Shown here piece by piece: positions 45,161 to 54,246 of a DNA stretch of 64,000 bases. Positions within the stretch are counted from its first letter, which is position 1. Each line of letters starts with the position of its first letter. The stretch is from Rhodobacterales bacterium HKCCE4037. Its GTDB lineage: Bacteria > Pseudomonadota > Alphaproteobacteria > Rhodobacterales > Rhodobacteraceae. Both the position numbers and the translations under genes were made by a program. Under the pieces are notes generated by a model, which saw only the letters and a program-made list of their open reading frames with translations, did no database searches and had not been told where the DNA came from. The stretch is taken from the NCBI GenBank assembly GCA_015689645.1, contig WVSM01000003.1:248001-312000 (forward strand), written 5' to 3'.

Positions 45161-46633
45161 TTAGAAAACCGGCGGGAAGGGGCGACCGCCCCGGTCAAAC
45201 GTGATCCAGCGGGTTTCGGTGAAGGTTTCGAGCGACCAGCGCCCACCATGCCGGCCAAGCCCGCTGGCCTTGGTGCCACCAAAGGGCACGTGCGGTTCGT
45301 CGTTCACCGAAGAGCAGTTCACATGGCACATGCCGGTTTCCATCCGACGGGCCATGGACAGCGCGCGTTCCTCGTTGCGGGTGAAGATGCCCGACGACAG
45401 GCCGTATTCCGTGTCGTTGTTCAACGCGATGGCCTCGTTGTCGGTGCGGAAGGGCACAACGGGGACGACGGGCCCGAAGGTTTCATCGCGCCAGACGTCC
45501 ATGTCCGGCGTGACGCCGGTCAGGATGGTCGGTTCAACGAACCGGCCCGAGACGCCGCCGCCCAGAACGGCGCGCGCACCGCGGGCCAAGGCGTCGTCAA
45601 TCTGCCCCTTCACGCGGACAACCTGACGATCATTGATCAGAGGACCGATGACATTCGAGGTGTCCCTCGTGTCCCCCACTTTCAGCTTCGAGGCGCGTTC
45701 GACGAATTTCTCGAGGAAATCGGAGTAGATGGATTCATGTACAAGAATTTTCTCGACACTCATGCAGATCTGGCCCTGGTGCATGAAGCTGCCGAAGTTC
45801 GCGGCCTGAACGGCGCGATCAAGGTCGGCGTCTTCCAGAACGATCAACGAATCCTTGCCGCCTAGCTCGACGCAGCATTTCTTCAGGTGCGCGCCCGCCT
45901 TGGCGGCGATGGCGCGGCCGACCGGCGTGGACCCGGTGAATGAGATGCCTTTCACGCGCGGGTTCTCGATCAATTCGTCACCCATCTCGGCGACGCGGTC
46001 GCGAGAACAGGTCACGACGTTGAAGACGCCAGCGGGAATCCCCGCCTCTTCCAGCACCTCGGCAAAGAACAGCCCGCCGCAGTAGGGGGTATCCTCGGAC
46101 GGTTTCAGGACGATGGTGTTGCCGGCGGCGAGCGGGAATGCAAATCCGCGCGCGGTCAGGACGCCGGGGAAGTTCCACGGGCTGATGACCGAGACAACGC
46201 CCATCGGGTAACGCACGGCCGTCGAGACCTTGTTATAGGCCGACGGAAGCACCTCTCCGATGGCCTGGTAGGTGGAGGCGGCAGCGGCGCGGAAGACATC
46301 GGCCACGTAATGCGTCTCGAACCCGCCCTTGCCTACCCAACCGCCGCCTTCGCCCTGCATGGCGGCGATGAAATCCGGCGCGCGCTTTTCCCAGACCTCG
46401 GCGATCTTAAGAAGGTATTCCGCCCGTTTCACGAAAGGCTGGTCGGCCCAATCGCGGAAGGCAGAATGAGCAGCGTCGATGGCTTGGGCCGCCTCGGCCC
46501 GCCCGCCATCCGGCATCGTTGCCCAGACCGAGCCGTCGGACGGGTTCAGATCTTCGAACGTGCCGGAGCCTTGGGTCCACCGTCCGCCGATGAACATCCC
46601 CTTCACGCTGTGTCCGGTGGTCATGTCGAGCAT
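45161..46633 (-). CDS. Aldehyde dehydrogenase (aromatic-aldehyde type), copy 1
   Basis: NAD(P)-dependent oxidation of an aldehyde to its acid. The 490-residue protein has the Rossmann-like FTGSTPVGRAIAAKAG, the general base in VELGGKDSLIVLEDADLD, the nucleophile Cys in FMHQGQICMSVEKI, and DETFGPVVPVVPF. The CVELGGKD, HQGQICMS and HVNCSSVNDEPHVPFGG combinations are those of vanillin/benzaldehyde dehydrogenases. It lies 16 bases after the ABC ATPase gene, in the aromatic cluster. Confidence 0.9.
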   Translation of the reverse strand: MLDMTTGHSVKGMFIGGRWTQGSGTFEDLNPSDGSVWATMPDGGRAEAAQAIDAAHSAFRDWADQPFVKRAEYLLKIAEVWEKRAPDFIAAMQGEGGGWVGKGGFETHYVADVFRAAAASTYQAIGEVLPSAYNKVSTAVRYPMGVVSVISPWNFPGVLTARGFAFPLAAGNTIVLKPSEDTPYCGGLFFAEVLEEAGIPAGVFNVVTCSRDRVAEMGDELIENPRVKGISFTGSTPVGRAIAAKAGAHLKKCCVELGGKDSLIVLEDADLDRAVQAANFGSFMHQGQICMSVEKILVHESIYSDFLEKFVERASKLKVGDTRDTSNVIGPLINDRQVVRVKGQIDDALARGARAVLGGGVSGRFVEPTILTGVTPDMDVWRDETFGPVVPVVPFRTDNEAIALNNDTEYGLSSGIFTRNEERALSMARRMETGMCHVNCSSVNDEPHVPFGGTKASGLGRHGGRWSLETFTETRWITFDRGGRPFPPVF

Positions 46634-46649
46634 GGGTCGTCCTCCTTCA

Positions 46650-47789
46650 TCATTCGGCCGCGTCGCGGTCGGGTTTGTCCCCGCCGGCCCATCGGCGGTT
46701 CAGCTTGTCGCGGATCGGCTCGGGTCGGTGCCGTTCCAGTGTCTTGGGACCGGAGAACCGCTCGGGCGCGCACGCCGCAGCCGCAGTGCGCTCGATGGCG
46801 GCCAGCGCATTGCGCAACCGGTCACCATGGTCTTCCGTGCTGGCGTGGGGACTTGGCGCGCTGGTGGTCGCGGGTTTCGAAGGGACGTGCGTCTTCGCCG
46901 ACTGATTTGCGCGTGCTACGAGATCCGCAATCGACGCACCTGCGAGGCTATCGGCGGATTGGCGCGGCTGCGGGCGCGGGCGGAGTTCGACACGCTGCAG
47001 GGCGCTGGCCGCGAGTGCCGCAGGGGCGTTATCCGGCGAAGTCTGTGGGGCTTGTTCCGGGTTTTTCGGGGCGGCGGCAGCGCCTGCGCCAAGATAGGCG
47101 GCCTGCACGGCGGGATCACGGGCCAGTTTCGCGGCGGTGTCTTCGTGCACGATGTGGGCATTTTCCAGGAGGTAACCGCGATCCGCGATGGCGAGGCTCT
47201 GCTTGGCGTTCTGTTCCACCAGCAACACGCCAAGGCCCAGGTCGCGCACGGAGGTCAGGTTGCGGAACAACTCCTTGCAGAGCAGCGGCGAGAGGCCGAG
47301 CGAGGGTTCGTCCAGCGTCAGGATCTGCGGGCTCGACATCATCGCGCGGCCGATGGCGACCATCTGCTGTTCGCCCCCCGACATGGTGCGCGCGACCTGG
47401 CGTCGCCGTTCGGCCAGTTTCGGGAAGAGGGTGAACACGCGATCGAGGTTGGCCCTTTGATCGTCGCGGGCGCGGTCAGGGAAGGCACCAAGCGTCAGGT
47501 TCTCCTGCACCGTCAGATCGCCGAAAATCCCCCGCCCTTCCGGCACGAGGGCGACGCCCGCCTCGACGATCTGGTGCGGCGGTCGGCCGGTCAGTTCCTG
47601 CCCGTCAAGCGTGACCGAGCCGCTGACCTTCCCCTCGCAGATGCCGGATATGGCCTTCAGAAGGGTCGACTTGCCCGCCCCGTTCGCGCCGAGGATCACG
47701 ACGATCTCGCCGGGTTTCACGCGGGCAGAGACATCCTCCAGCGCGCGGTGTTGCCCGTAGCTGACCGAGATGCCGCGAACCTCAAGCAT
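46650..47789 (-). CDS. livF: Branched-chain-type ABC transporter ATPase (LivF) with long C-terminal tail
   Basis: Residues 1-234 form a complete LivF ATPase: GANGAGKST Walker A at 34-42, the MSGGEQQM signature at 136-143, LTLDEPSLGLSP Walker B and a C-terminal AVQAAYLG where LivF normally ends. A further 145 residues follow (235-379), Pro/Ala-rich at first and then more charged (RLRNALAAIERT; RHRPEPIRDKLNRRWAGG). The tail has normal codon use and no frame break. Its function is unknown. The start overlaps the livG stop by eight bases. Confidence 0.9.
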   Translation of the reverse strand: MLEVRGISVSYGQHRALEDVSARVKPGEIVVILGANGAGKSTLLKAISGICEGKVSGSVTLDGQELTGRPPHQIVEAGVALVPEGRGIFGDLTVQENLTLGAFPDRARDDQRANLDRVFTLFPKLAERRRQVARTMSGGEQQMVAIGRAMMSSPQILTLDEPSLGLSPLLCKELFRNLTSVRDLGLGVLLVEQNAKQSLAIADRGYLLENAHIVHEDTAAKLARDPAVQAAYLGAGAAAAPKNPEQAPQTSPDNAPAALAASALQRVELRPRPQPRQSADSLAGASIADLVARANQSAKTHVPSKPATTSAPSPHASTEDHGDRLRNALAAIERTAAAACAPERFSGPKTLERHRPEPIRDKLNRRWAGGDKPDRDAAE

Positions 47790-48513
47790 CGTCGTCCCCC
47801 AGGTAGGCGCGGATGACCTCCGGGTCGTTAAGGACCTCCGCCGGTGTGCCCTCGGCGATCTTGGTGCCGGAGGTCATGACGACGCAGCGGTCGCAAAGCG
47901 AGCGGATCGCATCCATCACGTGTTCGACGAGGATGATGGTGCGCCCCTCGTCGCGGAGCGACTTGATAAGTGTGATGCCGGTTTCCAGTTCAGACGGGTT
48001 CAGACCGGCGAGCCATTCATCGAGGAGCAGGATGCGCGGATCGCAGGCCAGGACGCGGGCCAGTTCGACGCGCTTTGTGTCGATGTAGGTCAGCTCTCCG
48101 ATCCGATTGTTCGCCCGTCCGGAAAGGCCGACCCGGTCCAGCAGCGCCATGGCCTTGTCGCGGGCCGCTTGACCCCAGGCGCGGCGATGCCCGAAGACGG
48201 CGCCCGCCATGACGTTATCAAGAACGCTCATCGACGGCAGCATCCGCACCAGCTGGAAGGTCCGAGCGACGCCCTTGCGGTTGATCTCCTGCGGCGCGAG
48301 TCCGGCGATCTCGGTGCCGTGAAGGGTGATCGACCCGGCCGTCGGTTTGAGAGCCCCCGAGATGAGGTTGAGCGTGGTGGATTTGCCCGATCCGTTCGGA
48401 CCGATCAGGCCCATGACTTCATGCTCCGTCACGTCGAAGTCGATGCCGTTGACCGCGACAAGGCCGCCGAAGCGCTTCGTGGCGCCGCGAAGGGAGAGGA
48501 CAGTCGCGCTCAT
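47782..48513 (-). CDS. livG: Branched-chain-type ABC transporter ATPase (LivG)
   Basis: The ATG at 48513 overlaps the livM stop by four bases and yields MSATVLSLRGATKRFGG, 243 residues. Walker A is GPNGSGKSTT; VARTFQLVRMLPSMSVLDNV is typical LivG. The signature position reads GELTYIDTKRVELARVL instead of an LSGGQ-like or LPYGQQRR motif, and Walker B ends DEWLAGLN rather than DEP. Catalysis in the heterodimer may depend on the LivF half, as known for asymmetric ABC ATPases. Confidence 0.88.
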   Translation of the reverse strand: MSATVLSLRGATKRFGGLVAVNGIDFDVTEHEVMGLIGPNGSGKSTTLNLISGALKPTAGSITLHGTEIAGLAPQEINRKGVARTFQLVRMLPSMSVLDNVMAGAVFGHRRAWGQAARDKAMALLDRVGLSGRANNRIGELTYIDTKRVELARVLACDPRILLLDEWLAGLNPSELETGITLIKSLRDEGRTIILVEHVMDAIRSLCDRCVVMTSGTKIAEGTPAEVLNDPEVIRAYLGDDDA

Positions 48514-49448
48514 GCGTAGCCCTCCCGCGCGCGGAGGCGGTGGCGGCCATCCTCGATGAGGCCGACAAACCCGCGTGGCAGGGCATAGACGATCACGAGA
48601 AAGGCGATCCCCAGGACCAGCGTGGTCTGGTTCGGGAAGGACGATGAAATCGCCTCCCACAGGAAGGTAAAGGGAATGACCCCGACGAGCGGCCCCCAAA
48701 GGCGACCCGGGCCGCCCAGAAGCGCCATGATGACCACCTGGAAGGACAGGATCGGCGAGAAGGCGAGCGACGGTTCGATGTAAACGTATCGCGGCGCCAG
48801 GATGGCCCCCGTCGCCGCCGCAACAAGGCCCGACACCATGAACAGCAAGACCTTCGCGCGGGCGGTGTTGATGCCGGAATGACGCGCGACTTCCTCGTCG
48901 TCGCCGATGATCCGAAGCGCGAAGCCAAGCCGCGAGCGCCCGATCAGCCAACCGGTCAGGAACACCAGCGCCGCAAGACCCACCAGCATCAGGTAGATCT
49001 CGGTCTCGCCGATATCCGTCAGCACGTAGAACCCCCTCTGGCCGGTGAGGTTCTGCACCCATGTGGTCAACTGCCGGACGAGTTCCGCAAGGCCGAGGGT
49101 GAAGATCACGAAATAGACGCCGGACAGGCGCAGCGTGGCGAGCCCGACGATCCCGGCAAGGGCTGCACCGATGGCGGCGGCGATGATGATGAGGAGCCAG
49201 AATGGGAGGCTCTCGAACCCGAGGCCGACGGTGTATGTGCCAAGCCCGAAGAAGGCCGCCGTTGCGAGCGAGATGTAATGCGTTGGCCCCGAGAACAGCG
49301 CCCAGGACGTGGACAGGACCGTGAACATCGCGATCGAAAGACCGATCCCCATCCAGTAGGAGCTCCCCGTCAGTGGAAGCATCGCTGCCAGCCCGAGCAG
49401 GAGCGCGGAGAAGGCCAACGCGGGAATATCGTCGCGCGACAGGTTCAT
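48510..49448 (-). CDS. livM: Branched-chain-type ABC transporter permease (LivM)
   Basis: The ATG at 49448 (MNLSRDDIPALAFSALLLG) overlaps the livH stop by four bases; the open frame upstream is antisense to livH coding. The 312-residue membrane protein has GPTHYISLATAAFFGLGTY, LRLSGVYFVIFTLGLAELVRQ, LRIIGDDEEVARHSGINTARAK and LGGPGRLWGPLVG, all LivM marks. The predicted cargo is an aromatic acid or amino acid. Confidence 0.9.
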   Translation of the reverse strand: MNLSRDDIPALAFSALLLGLAAMLPLTGSSYWMGIGLSIAMFTVLSTSWALFSGPTHYISLATAAFFGLGTYTVGLGFESLPFWLLIIIAAAIGAALAGIVGLATLRLSGVYFVIFTLGLAELVRQLTTWVQNLTGQRGFYVLTDIGETEIYLMLVGLAALVFLTGWLIGRSRLGFALRIIGDDEEVARHSGINTARAKVLLFMVSGLVAAATGAILAPRYVYIEPSLAFSPILSFQVVIMALLGGPGRLWGPLVGVIPFTFLWEAISSSFPNQTTLVLGIAFLVIVYALPRGFVGLIEDGRHRLRAREGYA

Positions 49449-50311
49449 GCCGAGGCCCGTCCGAACAGGCCCTGCGGGCGGAACAGCAGGATCAGGATGA
49501 AGAGGCCGTAAGCGGCGGCCAGCGTCAGGCCCGGGTCGATGACGGTCGCCACGAAGGTTTCGAGGATGCCGAGCATCAGGGCCGCCACGATGGTACCGCG
49601 CACGTCGCCGACGCCGCCCATGATGACCACGATCAAGGCCTTGAGCGTGAAAATCACCCCGGTCGAGGCATCGAGCGTCAGGTAGCTCGACACCAGCGCC
49701 CCGCCCATCGCGGTGATCGCACCGCCAAGGCCGAACGCGAGAGCCGAGCGCTGCGCCACGTCGATGCCCACGAGGCGCGCGCTTTCGGGGGCCACAGCAA
49801 CGGCCCGTAAACTCAGACCAACGCGCGAGCGGTTGAGCCAGAGATACACGAGGCCGCACAGGATGGCGGCACCTATGAAGGCCGACACGCGGTTGAGCGC
49901 GAACGTGTCACCCGCGATGGGCACCGATCGGGCGAGGTAAGAGTAGCTGAAGTAGTCGCCACCGAAGACCGCCAGCATCAGGCCCACGGCCACGAAGCTG
50001 AGCCCGAAGGTGGCGAGAATCGAGTCGACTTCGAGCTGACCGCGCGTTTTCGCCCGCCGCACCAGTGGCAGCAGCATGATGCGGTAGATCAGCCAGTTGA
50101 GGGCGAAAACGACCGGCGCCAGAAGGAAAATGGACAGGAAGGGACTCAACTCAGCGGTCGTGTAGAGCCAGAAGGCCACGAAGCCGCCGGCCACCAGCAT
50201 CTCGCCATTGGCGAGGTTCATGATCCGCGCGACGCCGTATTGGAGGTTCAACCCCATCGCGATCAGCGCGTAGGAGCCGCCCAACAACAGACCGGTGATG
50301 ATGATATACAT
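49445..50311 (-). CDS. livH: Branched-chain-type ABC transporter permease (LivH)
   Basis: The 288-residue protein begins MYIIITGLLLGGSYALIAMGLNLQYGVARIMNLANGEMLVAGGF, the usual LivH opening, and has MGGVGDVRGTIVAALMLGILETF near the C-terminus. It partners LivM. It follows the binding-protein gene by 74 bases that contain a strong stem-loop. Confidence 0.92.
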   Translation of the reverse strand: MYIIITGLLLGGSYALIAMGLNLQYGVARIMNLANGEMLVAGGFVAFWLYTTAELSPFLSIFLLAPVVFALNWLIYRIMLLPLVRRAKTRGQLEVDSILATFGLSFVAVGLMLAVFGGDYFSYSYLARSVPIAGDTFALNRVSAFIGAAILCGLVYLWLNRSRVGLSLRAVAVAPESARLVGIDVAQRSALAFGLGGAITAMGGALVSSYLTLDASTGVIFTLKALIVVIMGGVGDVRGTIVAALMLGILETFVATVIDPGLTLAAAYGLFILILLFRPQGLFGRASA

Positions 50312-50334
50312 GCCACTTCCGCTTGATGTCGTGC

Positions 50335-50367
50335 GTCCCGGGCGGGCGTGTGTTGCCGGCCCGGGAC
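50335..50367 (-). promoter_or_regulatory. Intercistronic stem-loop after the first LIV binding protein
   Basis: GTCCCGGGC at 50335-50343 pairs perfectly with GCCCGGGAC at 50359-50367, 18 bases past the binding-protein stop. It probably stabilises the upstream message or limits read-through to livHMGF. Confidence 0.75.
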
Positions 50368-50385
50368 AATTTCAATGCCCGATGG

Positions 50386-51588
50386 TCAGGTCCAGCCGTC
50401 CTTCACAACCGCGTCGACCGCACCTTCACGCCCGGTGGAGGCGACGCCGCGGAACAGGCCGTCCTGCCACTGCCCGACGGTCCAGTACTCGGGGTTGTTG
50501 TTGTGCTCATCGAAGGTGACAGGGCCATTGACCGTGTCGAACGTGGTTTCCTTCAGATGTGCGGACACCGCTTCGCGATCCGCGCCGACCGTTTCGATCG
50601 CGGCTTCGAGGATCTGAAGCGAGGCATACATCATCGCCGATGCCCAGAAATCCGGGGCTTGCCCGGCGACTTCCGTATGTGCGGCTGCATAGGCCTGGAA
50701 GGCTTCGGAGGTCGCGTTGACGCCCCCGGCGCCGAGGATGTTGTTGACCGCAGGCCCGAACCGTCCGGCATAGGCCGGGAAGGACGCGCCAACGGCGGTG
50801 TAGAAGGCCCCGACCTCCAGCTCTTCGATCTGCGCCTGTTCCGTCAGCCCGAAGGTGTCGGGCGGATAGGAGAAGCCGATGAAGGCGTCGGGTGCCGCAT
50901 CCTTCGCGCCGCGCATCACCGGGGACAGGTCCTGCGTCCCGAGTGGATAGGACGAGTCGTAGACGAGGTTGAACCCGGCGGCCTCCAGCGCGGGCCGGCC
51001 GGCGGCGGCCAGTTCGATCCCGAAGGCGTCGGCCACGTTGACCATTGCCACATTGCCACCGATCTGGCCCGCGTCGCGCATACCGGCGAGCACGCTCACG
51101 ATGCCTTCCGCCAGGCCGGTCGCACCGCCCAGAAGGAAGAACATGTTCGAGAACTGGCCGGAAAGGTCCACGACCTGGTCTGTAATGCAGGTCGAGGTGA
51201 TTTGCGGATACCCGAAGCGGTCCATCAGCGGTGCCGCCGCGATGTTCAATCCGGTGCCATAGGGTGCGAGAATGAAATCGACGTTGTCCTGGTTGGCCAG
51301 ACGCTCCACCGCGCGGATCGTTTCGCCGGGGTTGGTCTGGTCGTCGTATTCGATGATTTCGACGGGGCGCATCGTTCCGCCGACATTCAGGCCGCCGCGC
51401 TCATTCACCTGGCTCGACCAAAGGGCGATGTTCGGCCAGTGGCTGACCGCCGCACCGCCGGCAAGCGGGCCGGTCTTCGGCGCGACGGCGCCGATCCTGA
51501 TCGGATCGTTTGCGAAGGCGCGGCCGGGGATGATGGCGGGTGCCGCCAATGCCGCTGCACCAAGTCTCAGGACTGATCTGCGTTTCAT
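50386..51588 (-). CDS. LIV-type ABC transporter substrate-binding protein, copy 1
   Basis: The 400-residue periplasmic protein begins MKRRSVLRLGAAALAAPAIIPGRAFA, a Tat-like or Sec signal with twin arginines. It then has IRIGAVAPKTGPLAGGAAVSHWPNIALW and YDDQTNPGETIRAVERLANQD, the Leu/Ile/Val-binding fold. Context with aldehyde dehydrogenases and ring-cleavage genes suggests an aromatic ligand; this is inference. It starts the transporter section after the aldehyde dehydrogenase gene. Confidence 0.9.
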   Translation of the reverse strand: MKRRSVLRLGAAALAAPAIIPGRAFANDPIRIGAVAPKTGPLAGGAAVSHWPNIALWSSQVNERGGLNVGGTMRPVEIIEYDDQTNPGETIRAVERLANQDNVDFILAPYGTGLNIAAAPLMDRFGYPQITSTCITDQVVDLSGQFSNMFFLLGGATGLAEGIVSVLAGMRDAGQIGGNVAMVNVADAFGIELAAAGRPALEAAGFNLVYDSSYPLGTQDLSPVMRGAKDAAPDAFIGFSYPPDTFGLTEQAQIEELEVGAFYTAVGASFPAYAGRFGPAVNNILGAGGVNATSEAFQAYAAAHTEVAGQAPDFWASAMMYASLQILEAAIETVGADREAVSAHLKETTFDTVNGPVTFDEHNNNPEYWTVGQWQDGLFRGVASTGREGAVDAVVKDGWT

Positions 51589-51640
51589 GTGTCTTCCTCC
51601 TCCTCAGGTCACATGCGTGTGGCAGGGGTACACGGACCCC

Positions 51641-53014
51641 TCATATTCCGAGCGAAAGCTCGACCTTCGAATGATCGGCGATCCACCGCAACTCGGTGAA
51701 TTCGTCCAAGGCAGCCTTGCCGCCGAAGCGTCCGTAACCGCTCGCCTTCATGCCGCCGAACGGCATCGACGCGTCGTCGTGGACCGTCGGTCCGTTGATG
51801 TGGCACATGCCGGTCTCGAGTTGCTGCGCCACCCTCGCGGCCCGCGCCCCGTCCCGGGAAAAGACGGCGGCTGAAAGGCCAAGCTCGCTGTCGTTGGCGA
51901 TCGCGATCGCTTCATCCTCGTCGGCGACACGCAAGACTGCGGCGATCGGGCCGAAGATCTCTTCGTGGTAGATGCGCATGGCGGATGACACGCGGTCGAT
52001 GACCGCCGGCGCCATCCACGTTCCGTCAGACTGGCCGCCGATCAGAAGCTTTGCCCCCCACGTGCGGGCATCGTCGATCAATCCCGTCAAACGCAGCGCC
52101 GCATTGGCGTCGATCAACCGTCCGAGCCATGCGCTGTCACCGCGTTCATGGCGTTCCGTTAGGCTGCGGGTGCGTTCGACAAGCTTCACGACAAACGCGT
52201 CCGCCACCGGCTCGGTCACGATGATCCGCTCGGTCGACATGCAGATCTGGCCCTGGTTGAAGAAGGCCGAGAACGCAGCGGCGTCTGCCGCACGGTCCAG
52301 GTCGGCGTCGTCCAGCACGATCAAGGGGGCGTTGCCGCTGAGTTCCAGAAGACAGGGTTTGACATGTTCGGCTGCGATCCCGGCGACCTTGCGTCCCACC
52401 CGGGTCGACCCGGTGAAACTGATCCGTCGCACCGAGGGATCGGCAATAAGCGTCCGGACAGCGGCTTCGGTCTCCTCCGGCCTGGTCAGGACGGCTTCCA
52501 GTGCCCCGTCCGGCAATCCGGCATCCTGTAGCGCCTCGACCACCAGCGCATGCGTTTGTGGACAAAGCTCCGAGGCCTTGAGGACCACCGTATTGCCGCA
52601 GGCAAGGGGCGCGGCGACGGCGCGGACCGCAAGTGTCACGGGCGCATTCCAGGGGGCGATGCCAAGAACGACACCCACGGGATCGCGCCGCACGTGATGC
52701 TCCACACCCTTCCGGTCACGCCGTGTCTCGATCTCGCCGACATCATGGGCAAGGGGGCAGGCCAGGCGCAGCATGTCGCAGGCGATATCCACGTTGAAGT
52801 CGATCCAGGATGCGGATGCCCCGAGTTCCGCTTCGGCGATCTGGCGGAGGTCGGCACGCCTGCTGTCAAGGGATAGGGCTGCATTCTCGAGAACCGAAAC
52901 CCGATCCTGAGGCGATGTCTGCGACCAGCCTTCGAACGCGGCGGCGCAGGCCGCGACGGCTGCCTCGGCGGACACGGCATCATCCATATTGGTGCTGGCC
53001 AAAGCCGCAGCCAT
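51641..53014 (-). CDS. Aldehyde dehydrogenase (aromatic-aldehyde type), copy 2
   Basis: The 457 residues have the nucleophile Cys in FFNQGQICMSTERI, FTGSTRVGRKVAGIAAEH and EEIFGPIAAVLRV. The general-base motif reads LLELSGNAPLIVLDDADLD, with SGN for the common GGK, as in salicylaldehyde or vanillin dehydrogenases. The end MCHINGPTVHDDASMPFGGMKASGYGRFGG also fits that group. GGGAGG and GAGGAAG lie before the ATG. It is divergent from the AraC regulator and leads the operon. Confidence 0.9.
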   Translation of the reverse strand: MAAALASTNMDDAVSAEAAVAACAAAFEGWSQTSPQDRVSVLENAALSLDSRRADLRQIAEAELGASASWIDFNVDIACDMLRLACPLAHDVGEIETRRDRKGVEHHVRRDPVGVVLGIAPWNAPVTLAVRAVAAPLACGNTVVLKASELCPQTHALVVEALQDAGLPDGALEAVLTRPEETEAAVRTLIADPSVRRISFTGSTRVGRKVAGIAAEHVKPCLLELSGNAPLIVLDDADLDRAADAAAFSAFFNQGQICMSTERIIVTEPVADAFVVKLVERTRSLTERHERGDSAWLGRLIDANAALRLTGLIDDARTWGAKLLIGGQSDGTWMAPAVIDRVSSAMRIYHEEIFGPIAAVLRVADEDEAIAIANDSELGLSAAVFSRDGARAARVAQQLETGMCHINGPTVHDDASMPFGGMKASGYGRFGGKAALDEFTELRWIADHSKVELSLGI

Positions 53015-53142
53015 CGCTTCCTCCCCAATCCTCCCACGCGGAAATCAGCGTCTTCCCGGCACATTTCCATCCCGCGCATTCCCTGAGCATTCCGCGAACC
53101 GACCTTGCTTGAAATGTCACTTTGTGCCCTTCTCTTGTCATT

Positions 53143-54099
53143 ATGAGGGAATCCCGCACGACAGATCCGCCCCCAACTGTCACCGGCATCGGATCCGGCC
53201 TGCGGGAACGTCAATCGACCCTCGGCCAGCAATATCATGCAGAGGCCATTCGGCCCGGACTCCGTGCGCAGGTGATCGGAGGTCTTGTGCAACTTCCGGC
53301 CCGGTCGTGGCGGGCGACGTTTCTCGAAACCGGGCACGTAAGGTCCGCGGGAAGTTCTGGTAACCAGGTCCTTCGCGCGCCCTGTTTCGTATGGCGTCGG
53401 TGGGACCCCGACACTCGAATGCAGGCACATGCTGGCAGTCGGGGCGCGACGCTGTTGCTGAGCGACATGATGCTTGCCAATACAATCGGCCACAGGGCCG
53501 AGGCGGCCGATATCCGGTTGCTTCTCGACAAGGATTTTGACGTCAACCTCAGTGAAAATGCCGAGACCTGTGCCGGTCTCAAGGCCTCCTTCACGCGGGT
53601 CCTTGTGGAGCAGGCCCGCTACAGGAAGGGGTCGGCCGCCATTGTAGAGGCCCATGCAAGGATCATCACTGTCCTGATCTGGAGGCTCACGAGCGACCAC
53701 GACGCCCTAGCAACCGCAGGGCAGCGCAATTCGCGACTGCTTCAGCACTTCCGTCAACTTCTGGAAACTCATTTTCGCGAAAGGTGGCAAGTGACGCGAT
53801 ATGCGCGTGAACTCGGTGTCACGTCTGATCGGCTCAACGATATCTGCAGGCGCGCGCTTGGCCGGTCGCCCCGAGATCTTATACAGGATCGCCTGATGTA
53901 CGAGGCCCGGCTCTTGCTGGAGCGATCCTCCAGAACGAATGACGAGATCGCCGCGATGCTCGGCTTTTCCGACGTTGCCCATTTCTCGAAATCTTTCAGA
54001 TCCGTTGTAGGGGAACCGCCCGGACGCTACAGGCGCCGCCTGCAATCCGGGAGGCGGCAGACCGTCTCGGAAGAACGCAACTACGCTGACTGGCCGTGA
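53143..54099 (+). CDS. AraC-family transcriptional regulator
   Basis: The C-terminal 90 residues are two AraC helix-turn-helix units: WQVTRYARELGVTSDRLNDICRRALGRSP and TNDEIAAMLGFSDVAHFSKSFRSVVGEPPGRYRR. The N-terminal 220 residues would be the effector domain, without a match I can name. The ATG at 53143 has no clear ribosome binding site; a TTG at 53122 would add seven residues. Divergent from the aldehyde dehydrogenase operon and convergent with the dioxygenase, it is the likely aromatic-responsive activator of one or both operons. Confidence 0.87.
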   Translation: MRESRTTDPPPTVTGIGSGLRERQSTLGQQYHAEAIRPGLRAQVIGGLVQLPARSWRATFLETGHVRSAGSSGNQVLRAPCFVWRRWDPDTRMQAHAGSRGATLLLSDMMLANTIGHRAEAADIRLLLDKDFDVNLSENAETCAGLKASFTRVLVEQARYRKGSAAIVEAHARIITVLIWRLTSDHDALATAGQRNSRLLQHFRQLLETHFRERWQVTRYARELGVTSDRLNDICRRALGRSPRDLIQDRLMYEARLLLERSSRTNDEIAAMLGFSDVAHFSKSFRSVVGEPPGRYRRRLQSGRRQTVSEERNYADWP

Positions 54100-54130
54100 C
54101 CGGAATGGCGTAAACGACACGCAAGAACGG

Positions 54131-54155
54131 GACAGGCCGGTTCGACCCTGTCTTT
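54131..54155 (+). terminator. Intrinsic terminator after the AraC gene
   Basis: GACAGG at 54131-54136 pairs with CCTGTC at 54147-54152, followed by TTTAGTTT. It lies 32 bases after the regulator stop. Confidence 0.6.
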
Positions 54156-54164
54156 AGTTTCGAA

Positions 54165-54195
54165 CGTGGCGGGTAGCGAACGTTAGCTCGCCACG
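54165..54195 (-). terminator. Hairpin after the dioxygenase gene
   Basis: CGTGGCG at 54165-54171 pairs with CGCCACG at 54189-54195; inside the loop AGC and GCT can extend the structure. It is 52 bases beyond the dioxygenase stop, between two convergent genes. Confidence 0.5.
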
Positions 54196-54246
54196 CCGGT
54201 TGTAACCGAACAAGTCACAGGCCACTTAACCCCGCTGTTACGTCGA

